From the NCBI RefSeq assembly GCF_008831075.1, contig NZ_WBJX01000001.1, positions 726,647 to 790,646 of the forward strand: a DNA stretch of 64,000 nt, read 5' to 3'. Shown here piece after piece: positions 16,841 to 24,702 of the stretch. The notes under the pieces are model-generated. The model was not told where the DNA came from. It did not search any database and saw only the letters and a list, made by a program, of their open reading frames with translations. The DNA is from Pseudoclavibacter terrae. GTDB lineage: Bacteria; Actinomycetota; Actinomycetes; Actinomycetales; Microbacteriaceae. The translations under genes were made by a program, and so were the position numbers. The first letter of the stretch is position 1, and every line of letters starts with the position of its first letter.

Positions 16841-18547
16841 ATGCACATCGACGTGAGAGTTCAGGCACGTGAGATCCTCACCATGGATCCGGCGAGACCG
16901 AAAGCGAGCCGCGTGGGAATCCTCAACGGACGGATCGTCGGGTTCGACGGCGACCTCGACGGCATCAGTGCGCGCGAAGTACTCGATTTCGGCGATGCCT
17001 GCATCACTCCGGGGCTCATCGACGCGCACTGTCACACCGCTTGGTGGGGACTCGGCCTGAAGTCGATCGACGCAGGCGAGTGCCCCACCCTCGCATCTCT
17101 CTACGATGCGATCGAAGCGGGGGCGGCCGCGCTCGACCACGAACCTGATGCCTGGATTCACGTCACGGGCTTCAACCAGGCTCTCTACGACGGTGCGTAC
17201 CCCAGCCTCGCTCGCCTCGACCAGGTCACCGGCGCGCACCCGCTCTACATGCGCCACACGTCCGGGCACGCGGCTGTCGTCAACACCGAGACGCTTCAAA
17301 GGATCGGCGCGTTTCGGAACGACTTCGAGGTCCCGACAGGCGGAGTTCTCCGCCTGGACGAGAACAACGCCCCGACCGGTGTCCTCGAGGAAGCGGCTCA
17401 GGGGCTCGTCCAGGCGCTGCTCATGCCCTACTCGCAGGATGCGCTCGTGGATGCGATCGAAGCAGCCACCTCCAGGTACGCCGCGGAGGGCATAACGAGC
17501 TTCTCGGAAGCAGGCGTCGGCGGAGGCTGGATCGGGCACAGTCCGATCGAAGTGGCGGCATATCAGACAGCGGCAGAACGAGGCGTGCTGCACGCCCGCG
17601 CGCAGCTCCTGCCCGCCATCGATGCCTTGCGTCCTCTCCAGGCGCATGCCACCGACTTCCATGGTCGGGGGGAGGGGAGAGGGCTCGAGCTGGGCGTTCG
17701 CTTCGGCTTCGGGTCCGACGACGTGAGCTTCGGGCACGTCAAGGTGTTCCTCGATGGCTCGCTGCTCGGCGCGACGGCCGCTGTCACCGAGGACTTCTGC
17801 GGGCATGAGCACAATCGTGGGTACCTGCTCGACGATCCGGTGCACTACCAAGAACGCGTGCTCGCCATCTACCGCGCTGGCTGGCCGCTTGCGCTGCACG
17901 CTATCGGGGACGCGGCTATCGACCTCGCTCTGGACCTGATCGAGGAAGCGCAGAGACTCTACGGACTCCTGCGTGCCCCATGCAGGATCGAGCATTTCGG
18001 CATCGCGCGCCCGGATCAGGTCGCGCGCGCCGGGCATCTGCGAATCGCCGTGACGCCGCAGGCAGGGTTCATCGGGCCACTCGGTGACCAGATCGTCGAG
18101 CGTGTCGGTGAGGAACGGGCCGACTGGCTCTATCGCGGGCGATCCATCATCGATGCTGGAGTGATCCTCGCGGGGTCGTCGGACCTGCCCGTGTCAGACA
18201 ACAACCTGAGGAGGGGTATGCAATCGGCCGTTGATCGCCTCACCGACACCGGCAGGCTCCTTGGGGCCGACGAAGGGATCACGCCGGAGGAGGCCCTGCG
18301 GACCCATACGGAATGGGCTGCTGCAGCCACGGGACAACTCCACGACAAGGGAACCCTGCAGACCGGCAAGCTCGCTGACATGACCGTGCTCGCCTCCTCA
18401 CCGCTTGTCTCGCCCGATATCGCGGCGATCGCGGTCGTCGCGACGATCCTGGGTGGGAAGATCAGCTTCGACGGCCGCGAGATCCTGAGCGGTGGGTTCG
18501 CCGCTCACTCGGAGACAACCCCCTCCAGGAAGGCAGGAGCACGATGA
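16841..18547 (+). CDS. Amidohydrolase family 3 (YtcJ-like) metal-dependent hydrolase
   Basis: 568 residues. The amidohydrolase metal site is visible: H63-x-H65 in DAHCHTAW, a candidate metal-bridging Lys in FGHVKVFLDGS, a His in LALHAIGDAA, a second His in RIEHFGIA and an Asp in AGSSDLPVSDNN. The small beta domain is split between both ends (IVGFDGDLD; LADMTVLASSPL), as in YtcJ-type enzymes that hydrolyse amides, carbamates or N-formyl groups. ATG 16841 has AAGGAAAGG before it; a longer frame runs back into the transporter gene and is not used. Its stop overlaps the next start by 4 bases. The physiological substrate is unknown. Confidence 0.9.
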   Translation: MHIDVRVQAREILTMDPARPKASRVGILNGRIVGFDGDLDGISAREVLDFGDACITPGLIDAHCHTAWWGLGLKSIDAGECPTLASLYDAIEAGAAALDHEPDAWIHVTGFNQALYDGAYPSLARLDQVTGAHPLYMRHTSGHAAVVNTETLQRIGAFRNDFEVPTGGVLRLDENNAPTGVLEEAAQGLVQALLMPYSQDALVDAIEAATSRYAAEGITSFSEAGVGGGWIGHSPIEVAAYQTAAERGVLHARAQLLPAIDALRPLQAHATDFHGRGEGRGLELGVRFGFGSDDVSFGHVKVFLDGSLLGATAAVTEDFCGHEHNRGYLLDDPVHYQERVLAIYRAGWPLALHAIGDAAIDLALDLIEEAQRLYGLLRAPCRIEHFGIARPDQVARAGHLRIAVTPQAGFIGPLGDQIVERVGEERADWLYRGRSIIDAGVILAGSSDLPVSDNNLRRGMQSAVDRLTDTGRLLGADEGITPEEALRTHTEWAAAATGQLHDKGTLQTGKLADMTVLASSPLVSPDIAAIAVVATILGGKISFDGREILSGGFAAHSETTPSRKAGAR

Positions 18548-19356
18548 ACGCATCTGATGAATGCCCCGAAGGAACGGACGTCTTCGCTGACGCGCAAGCG
18601 GCCAGCGAAGCTCACGAGGTGGACGGGTGGTTTCGAGAAGTTCAGCAGGCTCAAGAGCTCTTCGATGCAACCCTCGCTCGTCTCCAAACGCCGGATCTGC
18701 GGAACGCCTCGCTGCTCCCGCAGTGGACACGCGCACACGTCGTCGCGCACGTCGCGTACAACGCGCGTGCGCTGACTCGCCTCGTCGACTGGGCCGCAAC
18801 TGGCACGCCGAATCCCATGTACGCATCTCGGGCAGCGCGGGACGCGGAGATCGCAGCCGGAGCTCGCTTGACGGCGACGCAGCTGCGGCGACTCTCCGTG
18901 GGGGAGGCGCAGGGGTTCCAGGCTGCCTGGTCTGCGCTCCCCGAACCCCGCTGGGGCCACCAGGTCAAGGATGGGAGGGGCTTGCCACTGGCTGTCAAGC
19001 AGGTCCTGTTGCTGCGATCCCGAGAGCTCTGGATGCACCTCATCGATCTCGATGCGGGTATCACGACCGACGACGTCCCTGCGGCCTTGCAGCGCCGCAT
19101 CCTCCAAGAGGTCCTCGACACCTGGGCGGCCCGAGACCACTTCGTCAGTGCAACGTCGACGGACGACGGCGTGAGCTCCTATCCGTGGGCGTCTCAGCAC
19201 TGCGGACCGGGTGTTCGAGACACCGACCTCCGGATCTCCGGAGAGCTCTCCGACCTCCTCGCGTGGTCGACGGGGCGATCAGCCACAGGGATCGTCGCGG
19301 CCGACTTCCAGGGGCGCCCGCTCGAGACGGTCCCCGCTGCGAAGCCCTGGCTCTGA
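18544..19356 (+). CDS. Mycothiol-dependent maleylpyruvate isomerase-family (DinB-like) enzyme
   Basis: 270 residues with the four-helix DinB-like N-terminal domain. The metal ligands of the actinobacterial mycothiol-dependent maleylpyruvate isomerase match: His65 in WTRAHVVAHV, then Glu161 and His165 in RSRELWMHLIDLD, with the same four-residue spacing. The founding enzyme isomerises maleylpyruvate to fumarylpyruvate in gentisate breakdown; many relatives carry out other thiol-dependent steps. No gentisate dioxygenase or fumarylpyruvate hydrolase lies nearby, so another substrate is likely. It starts inside the stop codon of the amidohydrolase (ATGA), so the two are co-translated. It implies a mycothiol-making host. 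Confidence 0.85.
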   Translation: MNASDECPEGTDVFADAQAASEAHEVDGWFREVQQAQELFDATLARLQTPDLRNASLLPQWTRAHVVAHVAYNARALTRLVDWAATGTPNPMYASRAARDAEIAAGARLTATQLRRLSVGEAQGFQAAWSALPEPRWGHQVKDGRGLPLAVKQVLLLRSRELWMHLIDLDAGITTDDVPAALQRRILQEVLDTWAARDHFVSATSTDDGVSSYPWASQHCGPGVRDTDLRISGELSDLLAWSTGRSATGIVAADFQGRPLETVPAAKPWL

Positions 19357-19362
19357 GCGCGT

Positions 19363-20004
19363 CTAGCCCGCCGACGCGGTCCTGGTGATGCGTGGTGCGG
19401 TGGCCGCCACGTCGCCGGCCGCTCCGGTCGGTGTGCCTGCGAAGGTCCAGTCGTAGGTGACGTCGACGAGTGTCCGACGAGCCAAGGTCATCGTGAGGGA
19501 CTGGCTCGTGGAGCTGAGGCCGCCTGTCGTCGTGGTGATCGAGGCCGACCGGACCAATCCCGTACCCGTTGTGACATTGCGGACGAACACCGTGAAGGTG
19601 ACCGGGCGGGGGTTGGTGCTGTCGAGCGCGGCATCGAAGGCGATCGAGTACGTGCCGGGCCCGAAACAGGTGGCCGGTGTGATCAGCTGCGTGCTGCTGT
19701 TCACGTTCGCAGGCGGGTCCGCGCTCATCAGTGCGACTTGGCTGAGTGTGCCGTACTGGTCCGCGTAGACCGCGCGGGGTGCGGTCGGGCCGGTTCGACT
19801 CTGACGCCACACTCCGAAGGAGCCGTCGAACGACCACGCGGACGTGATGGCTGCAGGGGACTCCGGCGCGCACTCCGCCGAGGCGACAGCGGCCGGTGCT
19901 GCAACGACAAGACCGACCGCCGGTACGGACCACGCCGCACCCCTGAGCAATGTCCGTCTCGGAAGGGCGACGGCGGGTGTCTCAGGGGAGTGTGCAGAGT
20001 CCAT
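19363..20004 (-). CDS. Tat-exported hypothetical protein
   Basis: 213 residues from ATG 20004. The N-terminus is a twin-arginine signal, RRTLLRGAAWSVPAVG, followed by a hydrophobic core and ASAECAPES near the cleavage site. The mature part is rich in Thr, Ser and Val with beta-strand character (PVTFTVFVRNVTTGTG; TYDWTFAGTPTG), like a small extracellular beta-sandwich. I recognise no enzyme motif. GTG 20016 is an alternative start; a longer frame to 20088 has no support. Its 3' end meets the isomerase gene with only 6 bases between the stops and no hairpin, so transcripts probably read into each other. Confidence 0.7.
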   Translation of the reverse strand: MDSAHSPETPAVALPRRTLLRGAAWSVPAVGLVVAAPAAVASAECAPESPAAITSAWSFDGSFGVWRQSRTGPTAPRAVYADQYGTLSQVALMSADPPANVNSSTQLITPATCFGPGTYSIAFDAALDSTNPRPVTFTVFVRNVTTGTGLVRSASITTTTGGLSSTSQSLTMTLARRTLVDVTYDWTFAGTPTGAAGDVAATAPRITRTASAG

Positions 20005-20484
20005 GGGGCGGGTCACTGTGCTCTCATGTCGGCCGCGCTCTCCAGGGGGAGTGCGGCTAGTGCGGGGACGCGTCGGTACGCACGGCACCTTCGCCGTGAT
20101 CTCTGTGCAGAACGGACATTCGCATGACGCTGGTCCCTCGCGGCGCCCGTATCGCCGCTAACTCTAGGCGGCTCTCTCGGTCATGTCGATGACGATCTCG
20201 TTCGTCGGCGAGCTCTGGAAGTGTCGTGGCGTCTCCGGCGATCCTCCTGGCAGGCAGTGCAGGGACCATCTGCCATCTGCAGCAGTCGAGCACCGCCGCG
20301 TGTAGCATTCTGGGCATGTCGAGTCCCGAGTCAGACAAGTCAGGGGTTGTCGGTCACACCGCCAGCCCCGGACGTCCCTGAGAACTTCACCCCGCTCACG
20401 GAGCGCGGTCTCCTCGACATCTTCGGCGCGCCGGCCGTGGTGACCAGATGAATCCCTCGCTGATCACTGACCTCGGAGCACTCG
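20005..20484. other. 480-bp region upstream of the chloramphenicol exporter, with candidate leader ORFs
   Basis: No convincing gene. Two short rightward frames lie before the exporter: ATG 20316 to TGA 20381 (21 codons) and a frame open from GTG 20221, with TTG 20347, ending at TGA 20451 (34 residues from the TTG, ending LLDIFGAPAVVTR). The second stops 33 bases before the exporter start and could be a leader peptide for translational attenuation, a mechanism I recall for related actinobacterial cmr/cmx genes (not checked). I could not find a clear hairpin hiding the GGAG ribosome-binding site. The left part should hold the promoter of the Tat-exported protein gene. Confidence 0.35.
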
Positions 20485-21636
20485 ATGCCCTTCGCCCTCT
20501 TCCTGCTTGCCCTGGCGGTCTTCGTCATGGGCACCTCCGAATTCATGCTCGCGGGCCTGCTGCCCGCTCTTGCCGCTGACCTCGACGTCACGATCGGCGT
20601 CGCAGGTCTGCTGACCTCAGCGTTCGCCATCGGGATGGTCGTCGGCGCGCCGCTCATGGCCGCCTTCGCGCGGCGCTTGCCCCCACGGGCCGTTCTGCTC
20701 TCGTGTTTGCTCGTGTTCGCCGCCTGCCATGTGATCGGCGCCGTCACGGACGACTTTCCCGTCTTGCTCGCGACCCGTGTGCTCAGCGCCCTGGCGAACG
20801 CCGGGTTCCTGGCGGTGGCGCTCGCGACCGCGGCCACACTCGTTCCCTCGGACCGAAAGGGGCGCGCTGTCGCGATTCTGCTCGCCGGCACGACGCTCGC
20901 CACCATCGCGGGTGTTCCCGGCGGCGCACTGCTCGGAGCCGCCGCCGGTTGGCGGGTCACGTTCTGGGCCATCGCGTTGCTGTGCATCCCCGCAGCACTC
21001 GGCATCATGCGTGGGATCCCGAACCGATCAGTGCATCCGAGTCCGGCTCCGCGGCTGCGCGTCGAACTCGGCCAGCTGGTCACGCCGCGGCTCCTCCTCG
21101 CGATGACGCTCGGCGCTCTCATCAACGCGGGCACCTTCGCGGCGTTCACGTTCCTGGCTCCCATCGTGATCGGCGGCCCGAGGCTCGGCGAGGCTTGGGT
21201 TCCGCTGGTGCTCGTGCTGTTCGGGGTGGGCTCGTTCGTGGGCGTCTCGATCGCGGGCCGACTGTCGGACCGTCACCCAGGTACCGTCCTGGCGGTGGGA
21301 GGCGCACTTCTCTTCCTCGGATGGATCGCGCTGGCGCTCCTCGCTTCGGAACCCGCGGCGCTGCTTGCCCTCGTTTTCCTCCAGGGAGTCCTCGCCTTCG
21401 GAGTGGGCAGCACGCTCATCACCCGCGTGCTCTACGCCGCCGCGAACGCCCCGACGATGGGCGGCTCGTACGCAACGGCGGCGCTCAACCTCGGTGCCGT
21501 CGCCGGCCCGGTCCTGGGAATCTTAGCCCTCGAGACCGGAGCGGGTGACGTCGGCCCGGTCTGGACTGCCGCCGTCCTCACCGCACTGGCTCTCGGGTTG
21601 GCAGCACTGCGCCGCAGGGACTTGCTCGGTGGATGA
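20485..21636 (+). CDS. cmx: Cmx/CmrA-family chloramphenicol efflux MFS transporter
   Basis: 383 residues, 12 predicted membrane helices, DHA1 class of the major facilitator superfamily: proton-driven export across the cytoplasmic membrane. The N-terminus MPFALFLLALAVFVMGTSEF, followed by MLAGLLPALAADL, is characteristic of the Cmx/CmrA/CmlR group of actinobacteria, as is helix 5 around TTLATIAGVPGGALLG. Relatives confer chloramphenicol resistance; chromosomal copies may export other compounds. ATG 20485 has CGGAG upstream. Mobile-element traces, which accompany cmx on corynebacterial transposons, are absent here. Confidence 0.85.
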   Translation: MPFALFLLALAVFVMGTSEFMLAGLLPALAADLDVTIGVAGLLTSAFAIGMVVGAPLMAAFARRLPPRAVLLSCLLVFAACHVIGAVTDDFPVLLATRVLSALANAGFLAVALATAATLVPSDRKGRAVAILLAGTTLATIAGVPGGALLGAAAGWRVTFWAIALLCIPAALGIMRGIPNRSVHPSPAPRLRVELGQLVTPRLLLAMTLGALINAGTFAAFTFLAPIVIGGPRLGEAWVPLVLVLFGVGSFVGVSIAGRLSDRHPGTVLAVGGALLFLGWIALALLASEPAALLALVFLQGVLAFGVGSTLITRVLYAAANAPTMGGSYATAALNLGAVAGPVLGILALETGAGDVGPVWTAAVLTALALGLAALRRRDLLGG

Positions 21637-21651
21637 CAGCATGGCCGGGCG

Positions 21652-21777
21652 GTGACAACCCGCGATGCCCCACGGGTGTGGACGTCGCCGACGGATGCCG
21701 TCGTCGACGGCTCCTGGCTGGCCCTCGGATCTGACTCCGAGCTGTGCGACCGCCACTGGTACCCGTTGGTGGGCTGA
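21652..21777 (+). CDS. Possible small protein of 41 residues
   Basis: A GTG-started frame (21652) with mostly G/C third bases encodes a short Trp-rich peptide (VWTSPTDAVVDGSWLALG, then CDRHWYPLVG). An in-frame stop just upstream fixes its maximal extent, and there is no good ribosome-binding site. It could be a real small gene, a remnant, or chance. The rest of the 222-bp gap between the exporter and the histidine kinase shows nothing else I can name. Confidence 0.2.
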   Translation: MTTRDAPRVWTSPTDAVVDGSWLALGSDSELCDRHWYPLVG

Positions 21778-21859
21778 TCCGCCGGACGCCTGCCGGCCTG
21801 TGCAAAGGGCGGGGGAGACCGCGCTGTGTCCCTCTTGCGTGATCGTCTAGGTTTATCCG

Positions 21860-22759
21860 GTGATGATGATGTCGAGGTGGGCCGCCTGTGCGCTCCTCGT
21901 GTCGGTTGCCGCGGGAATTCTTGCCGCGGTGCTCGCAACCATCCGCCTCGACTGGGCCATGGGTCTGGCGACACTGACCGCGCTCGCGGCGGCGTGGGCG
22001 ACGGTCTGGCTGGTCCTGAAGGACCACGAGCGCGATCGGAAGCGGCTCGAGGAGGTCACGGAGCTCAGTACGAGGCGCGCCGACCAGGCGTCGGTGCTCA
22101 GCCACGAGCTGCGCACTCCGCTCGCCGTCATCCAGGGGGCCGGTGAGCTGCTCGCCGAGGAACGCGCGGGTCCGCTCACCGAGAAGCAGGCGGTGTTCGT
22201 GCACCGCATCGTCGACAACGCGGTCCGCATGCACAACTTCTCGGAACAGCTGCTCACCCGCGCTCGACTCGAGGCTGGTCTCGTGTCGATCGAACGCGCG
22301 TGGGTGGACCTCCGCGTCCTGTTCCGTGGCGTCGTGGAGGAGCTGTCCGAGATCTCCGACGTCACCGTGGTGTTGGATGCGCCGGGCGCCCCGGTGAGCG
22401 CGTTCGTCGACCCGCAGCTCACGCGCCAGGTCATCACGAACCTCGTCAACAACGCGGCGAGGAGCGAATCCACCGGCGGGCGCGTGGAAGTGCGTATCGT
22501 TCCAGGAGACGACGAGGTCATGATCTCCGTCAGCGACGGGGGAACCGGGATGAGCGAGACGCAGCGGGAGCGGCTCTTCAGTCGCTTCTCGAGCGGCCGG
22601 CCGCTCGGCAACGGAACCGGAATCGGGCTCTTCATCTCGCAGCAGTTCGTGGAGCTGCAGGGCGGGCGCATCCACGTCGACACGATCTCCGGGAAAGGGA
22701 CGACCATGATGTTCACGCTGCCGCTCGCCGACCCGTCGCGTCGACGGCGGCGCCGATGA
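21860..22759 (+). CDS. Sensor histidine kinase
   Basis: 299 residues. Two membrane helices at about 7-28 and 34-53 with almost no loop between them, so there is no large extracellular sensor; the signal may be read in the membrane or through a partner. Then the phospho-acceptor box with His82 in SHELRTPL, the N box TNLVNNAARS, the G1 box SDGGTGMSE and the G2 box GNGTGIGLFIS. The start could be GTG 21860 or any of the three following ATG codons. It overlaps the response regulator by 4 bases. By position it controls the ABC transporter downstream, perhaps sensing through the binding protein, as in TctDE- or Pgt-like systems (inference). Confidence 0.9.
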   Translation: MMMMSRWAACALLVSVAAGILAAVLATIRLDWAMGLATLTALAAAWATVWLVLKDHERDRKRLEEVTELSTRRADQASVLSHELRTPLAVIQGAGELLAEERAGPLTEKQAVFVHRIVDNAVRMHNFSEQLLTRARLEAGLVSIERAWVDLRVLFRGVVEELSEISDVTVVLDAPGAPVSAFVDPQLTRQVITNLVNNAARSESTGGRVEVRIVPGDDEVMISVSDGGTGMSETQRERLFSRFSSGRPLGNGTGIGLFISQQFVELQGGRIHVDTISGKGTTMMFTLPLADPSRRRRRR

Positions 22760-23451
22760 CCGCGCCGAGCAGCCTCGCCTTCGTCGTCGACGATGAACCC
22801 GCGATGCTCGACATCGTCACCTTCGCGCTCGAGACGCAGGGGTTCACCACCGAGTCGTTCCGTTCGGCCGAGGCCGCCTGGTCCGCCCTCGAGCGCTCCC
22901 GCCCCGACCTCGTGGTGCTCGACATCATGCTCCCTGGCATCTCGGGCATCTCGCTCTGCCAGCGCATCAAGTCGCGCTGGGACGTGCCGGTCATGCTCGT
23001 CACGGCCAAGGGCGAGGTCTCCGACCGCATCGCCGGGCTGGAAGCGGAGGCCGACGACTACGTCGCGAAGCCGTTCCACCCCCGCGAGCTCGCCCTTCGA
23101 GCGCAACGGCTGGTGCGGCGCACGGACTCGTCACGCGTCGTCGTCGCCGCGGGCGTCCGACTCGAGCTCGACCCCGCGAGCCACGACGTGATCGTCGGGA
23201 CCGAGCGCGTGTCGCTCACCAACACCGAATACAAGCTGCTGGCCGCCCTCATCGCGCATCCGAACTCGCCGCTCGACTTCTCGCAGCTGCTGCTCATGTG
23301 CTGGGGCGAGTACGACCGCCACGGCGACCGGGAGATGATCAAAGCGGCCATCTACCGGATGCGCCACAAGCTCGAAGCCACGGTGCCTGGCAGCGCCGCG
23401 GCCATCGAGAGCGTGCGCGGCACCGGCTACCTGCTCCGCGCCGACCGCTGA
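22756..23451 (+). CDS. OmpR-family response regulator
   Basis: 231 residues. The receiver domain has the acidic pair in VVDDEP, the phospho-acceptor Asp56 in LVVLDIMLPG, Thr in LVTAKGE and Lys in YVAKPFHP. The C-terminal winged helix (about 130-228) has the recognition region EMIKAAIYRMRHKL and the typical RGTGYLLRAD ending. Starts within the kinase stop codon (ATGA). Such proteins bind tandem direct repeats; three near-identical 10-11-bp repeats lie at 23514-23545, just upstream of the binding-protein gene, and are its probable target. Confidence 0.93.
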   Translation: MTAPSSLAFVVDDEPAMLDIVTFALETQGFTTESFRSAEAAWSALERSRPDLVVLDIMLPGISGISLCQRIKSRWDVPVMLVTAKGEVSDRIAGLEAEADDYVAKPFHPRELALRAQRLVRRTDSSRVVVAAGVRLELDPASHDVIVGTERVSLTNTEYKLLAALIAHPNSPLDFSQLLLMCWGEYDRHGDREMIKAAIYRMRHKLEATVPGSAAAIESVRGTGYLLRADR

Positions 23452-23477
23452 CCGCCGGCGACGCCCCGCCCAGGCCC

Positions 23478-23502
23478 GCGCCCGTGCGGGTCCCGCAGGC
23501 GC
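23478..23502 (+). terminator. Two-part hairpin after the response regulator
   Basis: GCGCC (23478-23482) pairs with GGCGC (23498-23502), enclosing GCGGG-T-CCCGC (23486-23496). It lies 26 bases after the response-regulator stop and ahead of the next promoter. Probable weak terminator without a T-run. Confidence 0.4.
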
Positions 23503-23513
23503 TCGGTGACGAA

Positions 23514-23570
23514 GCTGTCACCGAGCATCACCAAGCTGTCACGGACGGATGCCCGCCCCGCTCCTAGCGT
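23514..23570 (+). promoter_or_regulatory. Response-regulator direct repeats and promoter of the ABC operon
   Basis: Three tandem units, GCTGTCACCGA (23514-23524), GCATCACCAA (23525-23534) and GCTGTCACGGA (23535-23545), follow each other with a 10-11-bp period, the geometry of OmpR/PhoB-type binding sites. A -10-like TAGCGT (23565-23570) follows 19 bp after the last unit, with no good -35, so activated transcription is expected. Confidence 0.6.
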
Positions 23571-23637
23571 TGGCATGGTCAGGCACAGCGTCCTGATGCT
23601 CGACAGCACGGAAACAAGAACAAAGGAGTTCTCCCGC

Positions 23638-24687
23638 ATGCAACGCAAAATGCTTCCCCTCGCGGTCGCGGCCACCGCCGCCACCGCGCTCCTGGCCGGT
23701 TGCTCGGCGGGCGCAGGCACTGAAGCTGGCGGCTCGAGTGAACCCGTCACGTTCATCTGCAGCCCGCAGGAGGACTGGTGCCAGCTCATCGCCGCCGAGT
23801 TCACGGCCGCATCCGGCATCCCCGCCAACTACGTCCGCCTGAGCGGCGGCGAGGCGGTCGCCCGCCTCAGCGCGACCGGTGAGACTCCAGAGTTCGACGC
23901 GTGGTTCGGCGGAGGCGCCGAAGGGCACCTCGCCGCCGACGAGTCGGGCCTGCTCGAGCCGTACACCTCCCCGAACGCCGAGCAGATCCCCGACGAGTAC
24001 AAGGACGCCGACGGCACCTGGACCGGCGTCTACGTCGGGGCGCTGAGCTTCTGCTCCAACACGGATATCCTCGAGGAGATCGGCGCCGAGGCACCCACCT
24101 CGTGGGAGGACCTGCTCGACCCCAAGTTCAAGGGCAACATCGCGATGGCGCACCCCGGAACCTCAGGCACGGCCTACCAGGCGCTGTGGACCGAGGTCGA
24201 GCTGAACGACGGCGACCAGGATGCGGCGATCGACTTCTTCGGGAAGCTGCACTCGAACATCCTCCAGTACTCGAAGAGCGGCAGCGCACCCGGCCAGATG
24301 GCGGGCCGCGGTGAGGTCGCCACGGGCGTGATCTTCGCGCAGGACTGCCAGAAGTTCGTGAACGAGGGCTTCACGAACCTCGAGACGACGTTCCCGTCCG
24401 AGGGAACCGGCTACGAGGTCGGGGCCGTCTCCCTCATCAAGAACGCCAAGAACCCGGAAGGCGCGAAGGCGTTCATCGACTGGAGCCTGACGGCCGAGGC
24501 GCAGGACCTCGCCGCGACGGTCGGCAGCTACAGCGTGCCGACGAACCCCGACGCGACGATCACCGAGGACATGGTCGACTTCGACACGCTCAAACTCGTG
24601 CACGCCGACATCGACGCGGCAGGCAAGGCGCGTAACGAACTCACGGGACGGTTCGACGCGGAGGTGGCGCCTGCTCCGAAGGAGTAG
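23638..24687 (+). CDS. ABC transporter substrate-binding lipoprotein, iron(III)/AfuA-FutA type
   Basis: 349 residues. A lipoprotein signal with lipobox LLAG-C22 anchors it outside the membrane. Fold marks of the iron(III)/AfuA-type binding proteins: EFTAASGIPANYVRLSGGE (about 60), DAWFGGGAEGH, then GVYVGALSFCSNTDIL, PTSWEDLLDPKFKGNIAM and the closing SYSVPTNPD. Relatives bind Fe3+, sugar phosphates, phosphoglycerate or 2-aminoethylphosphonate. I see no clear pair of adjacent tyrosines as in classical ferric-binding proteins, so an organophosphate is as likely as iron. ATG 23638 follows AAAGGAG. First gene of a three-gene transport operon. Confidence 0.87.
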   Translation: MQRKMLPLAVAATAATALLAGCSAGAGTEAGGSSEPVTFICSPQEDWCQLIAAEFTAASGIPANYVRLSGGEAVARLSATGETPEFDAWFGGGAEGHLAADESGLLEPYTSPNAEQIPDEYKDADGTWTGVYVGALSFCSNTDILEEIGAEAPTSWEDLLDPKFKGNIAMAHPGTSGTAYQALWTEVELNDGDQDAAIDFFGKLHSNILQYSKSGSAPGQMAGRGEVATGVIFAQDCQKFVNEGFTNLETTFPSEGTGYEVGAVSLIKNAKNPEGAKAFIDWSLTAEAQDLAATVGSYSVPTNPDATITEDMVDFDTLKLVHADIDAAGKARNELTGRFDAEVAPAPKE

Positions 24688-24702
24688 AAGCGCAGACGAA
24701 CA

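Noticed and set aside
20163-20465. An open leftward frame with a Cys-x-x-Cys-rich stretch resembling a small zinc finger
   Set aside because: No ATG, GTG or TTG start anywhere in the frame and no other support; probably chance in GC-rich DNA.
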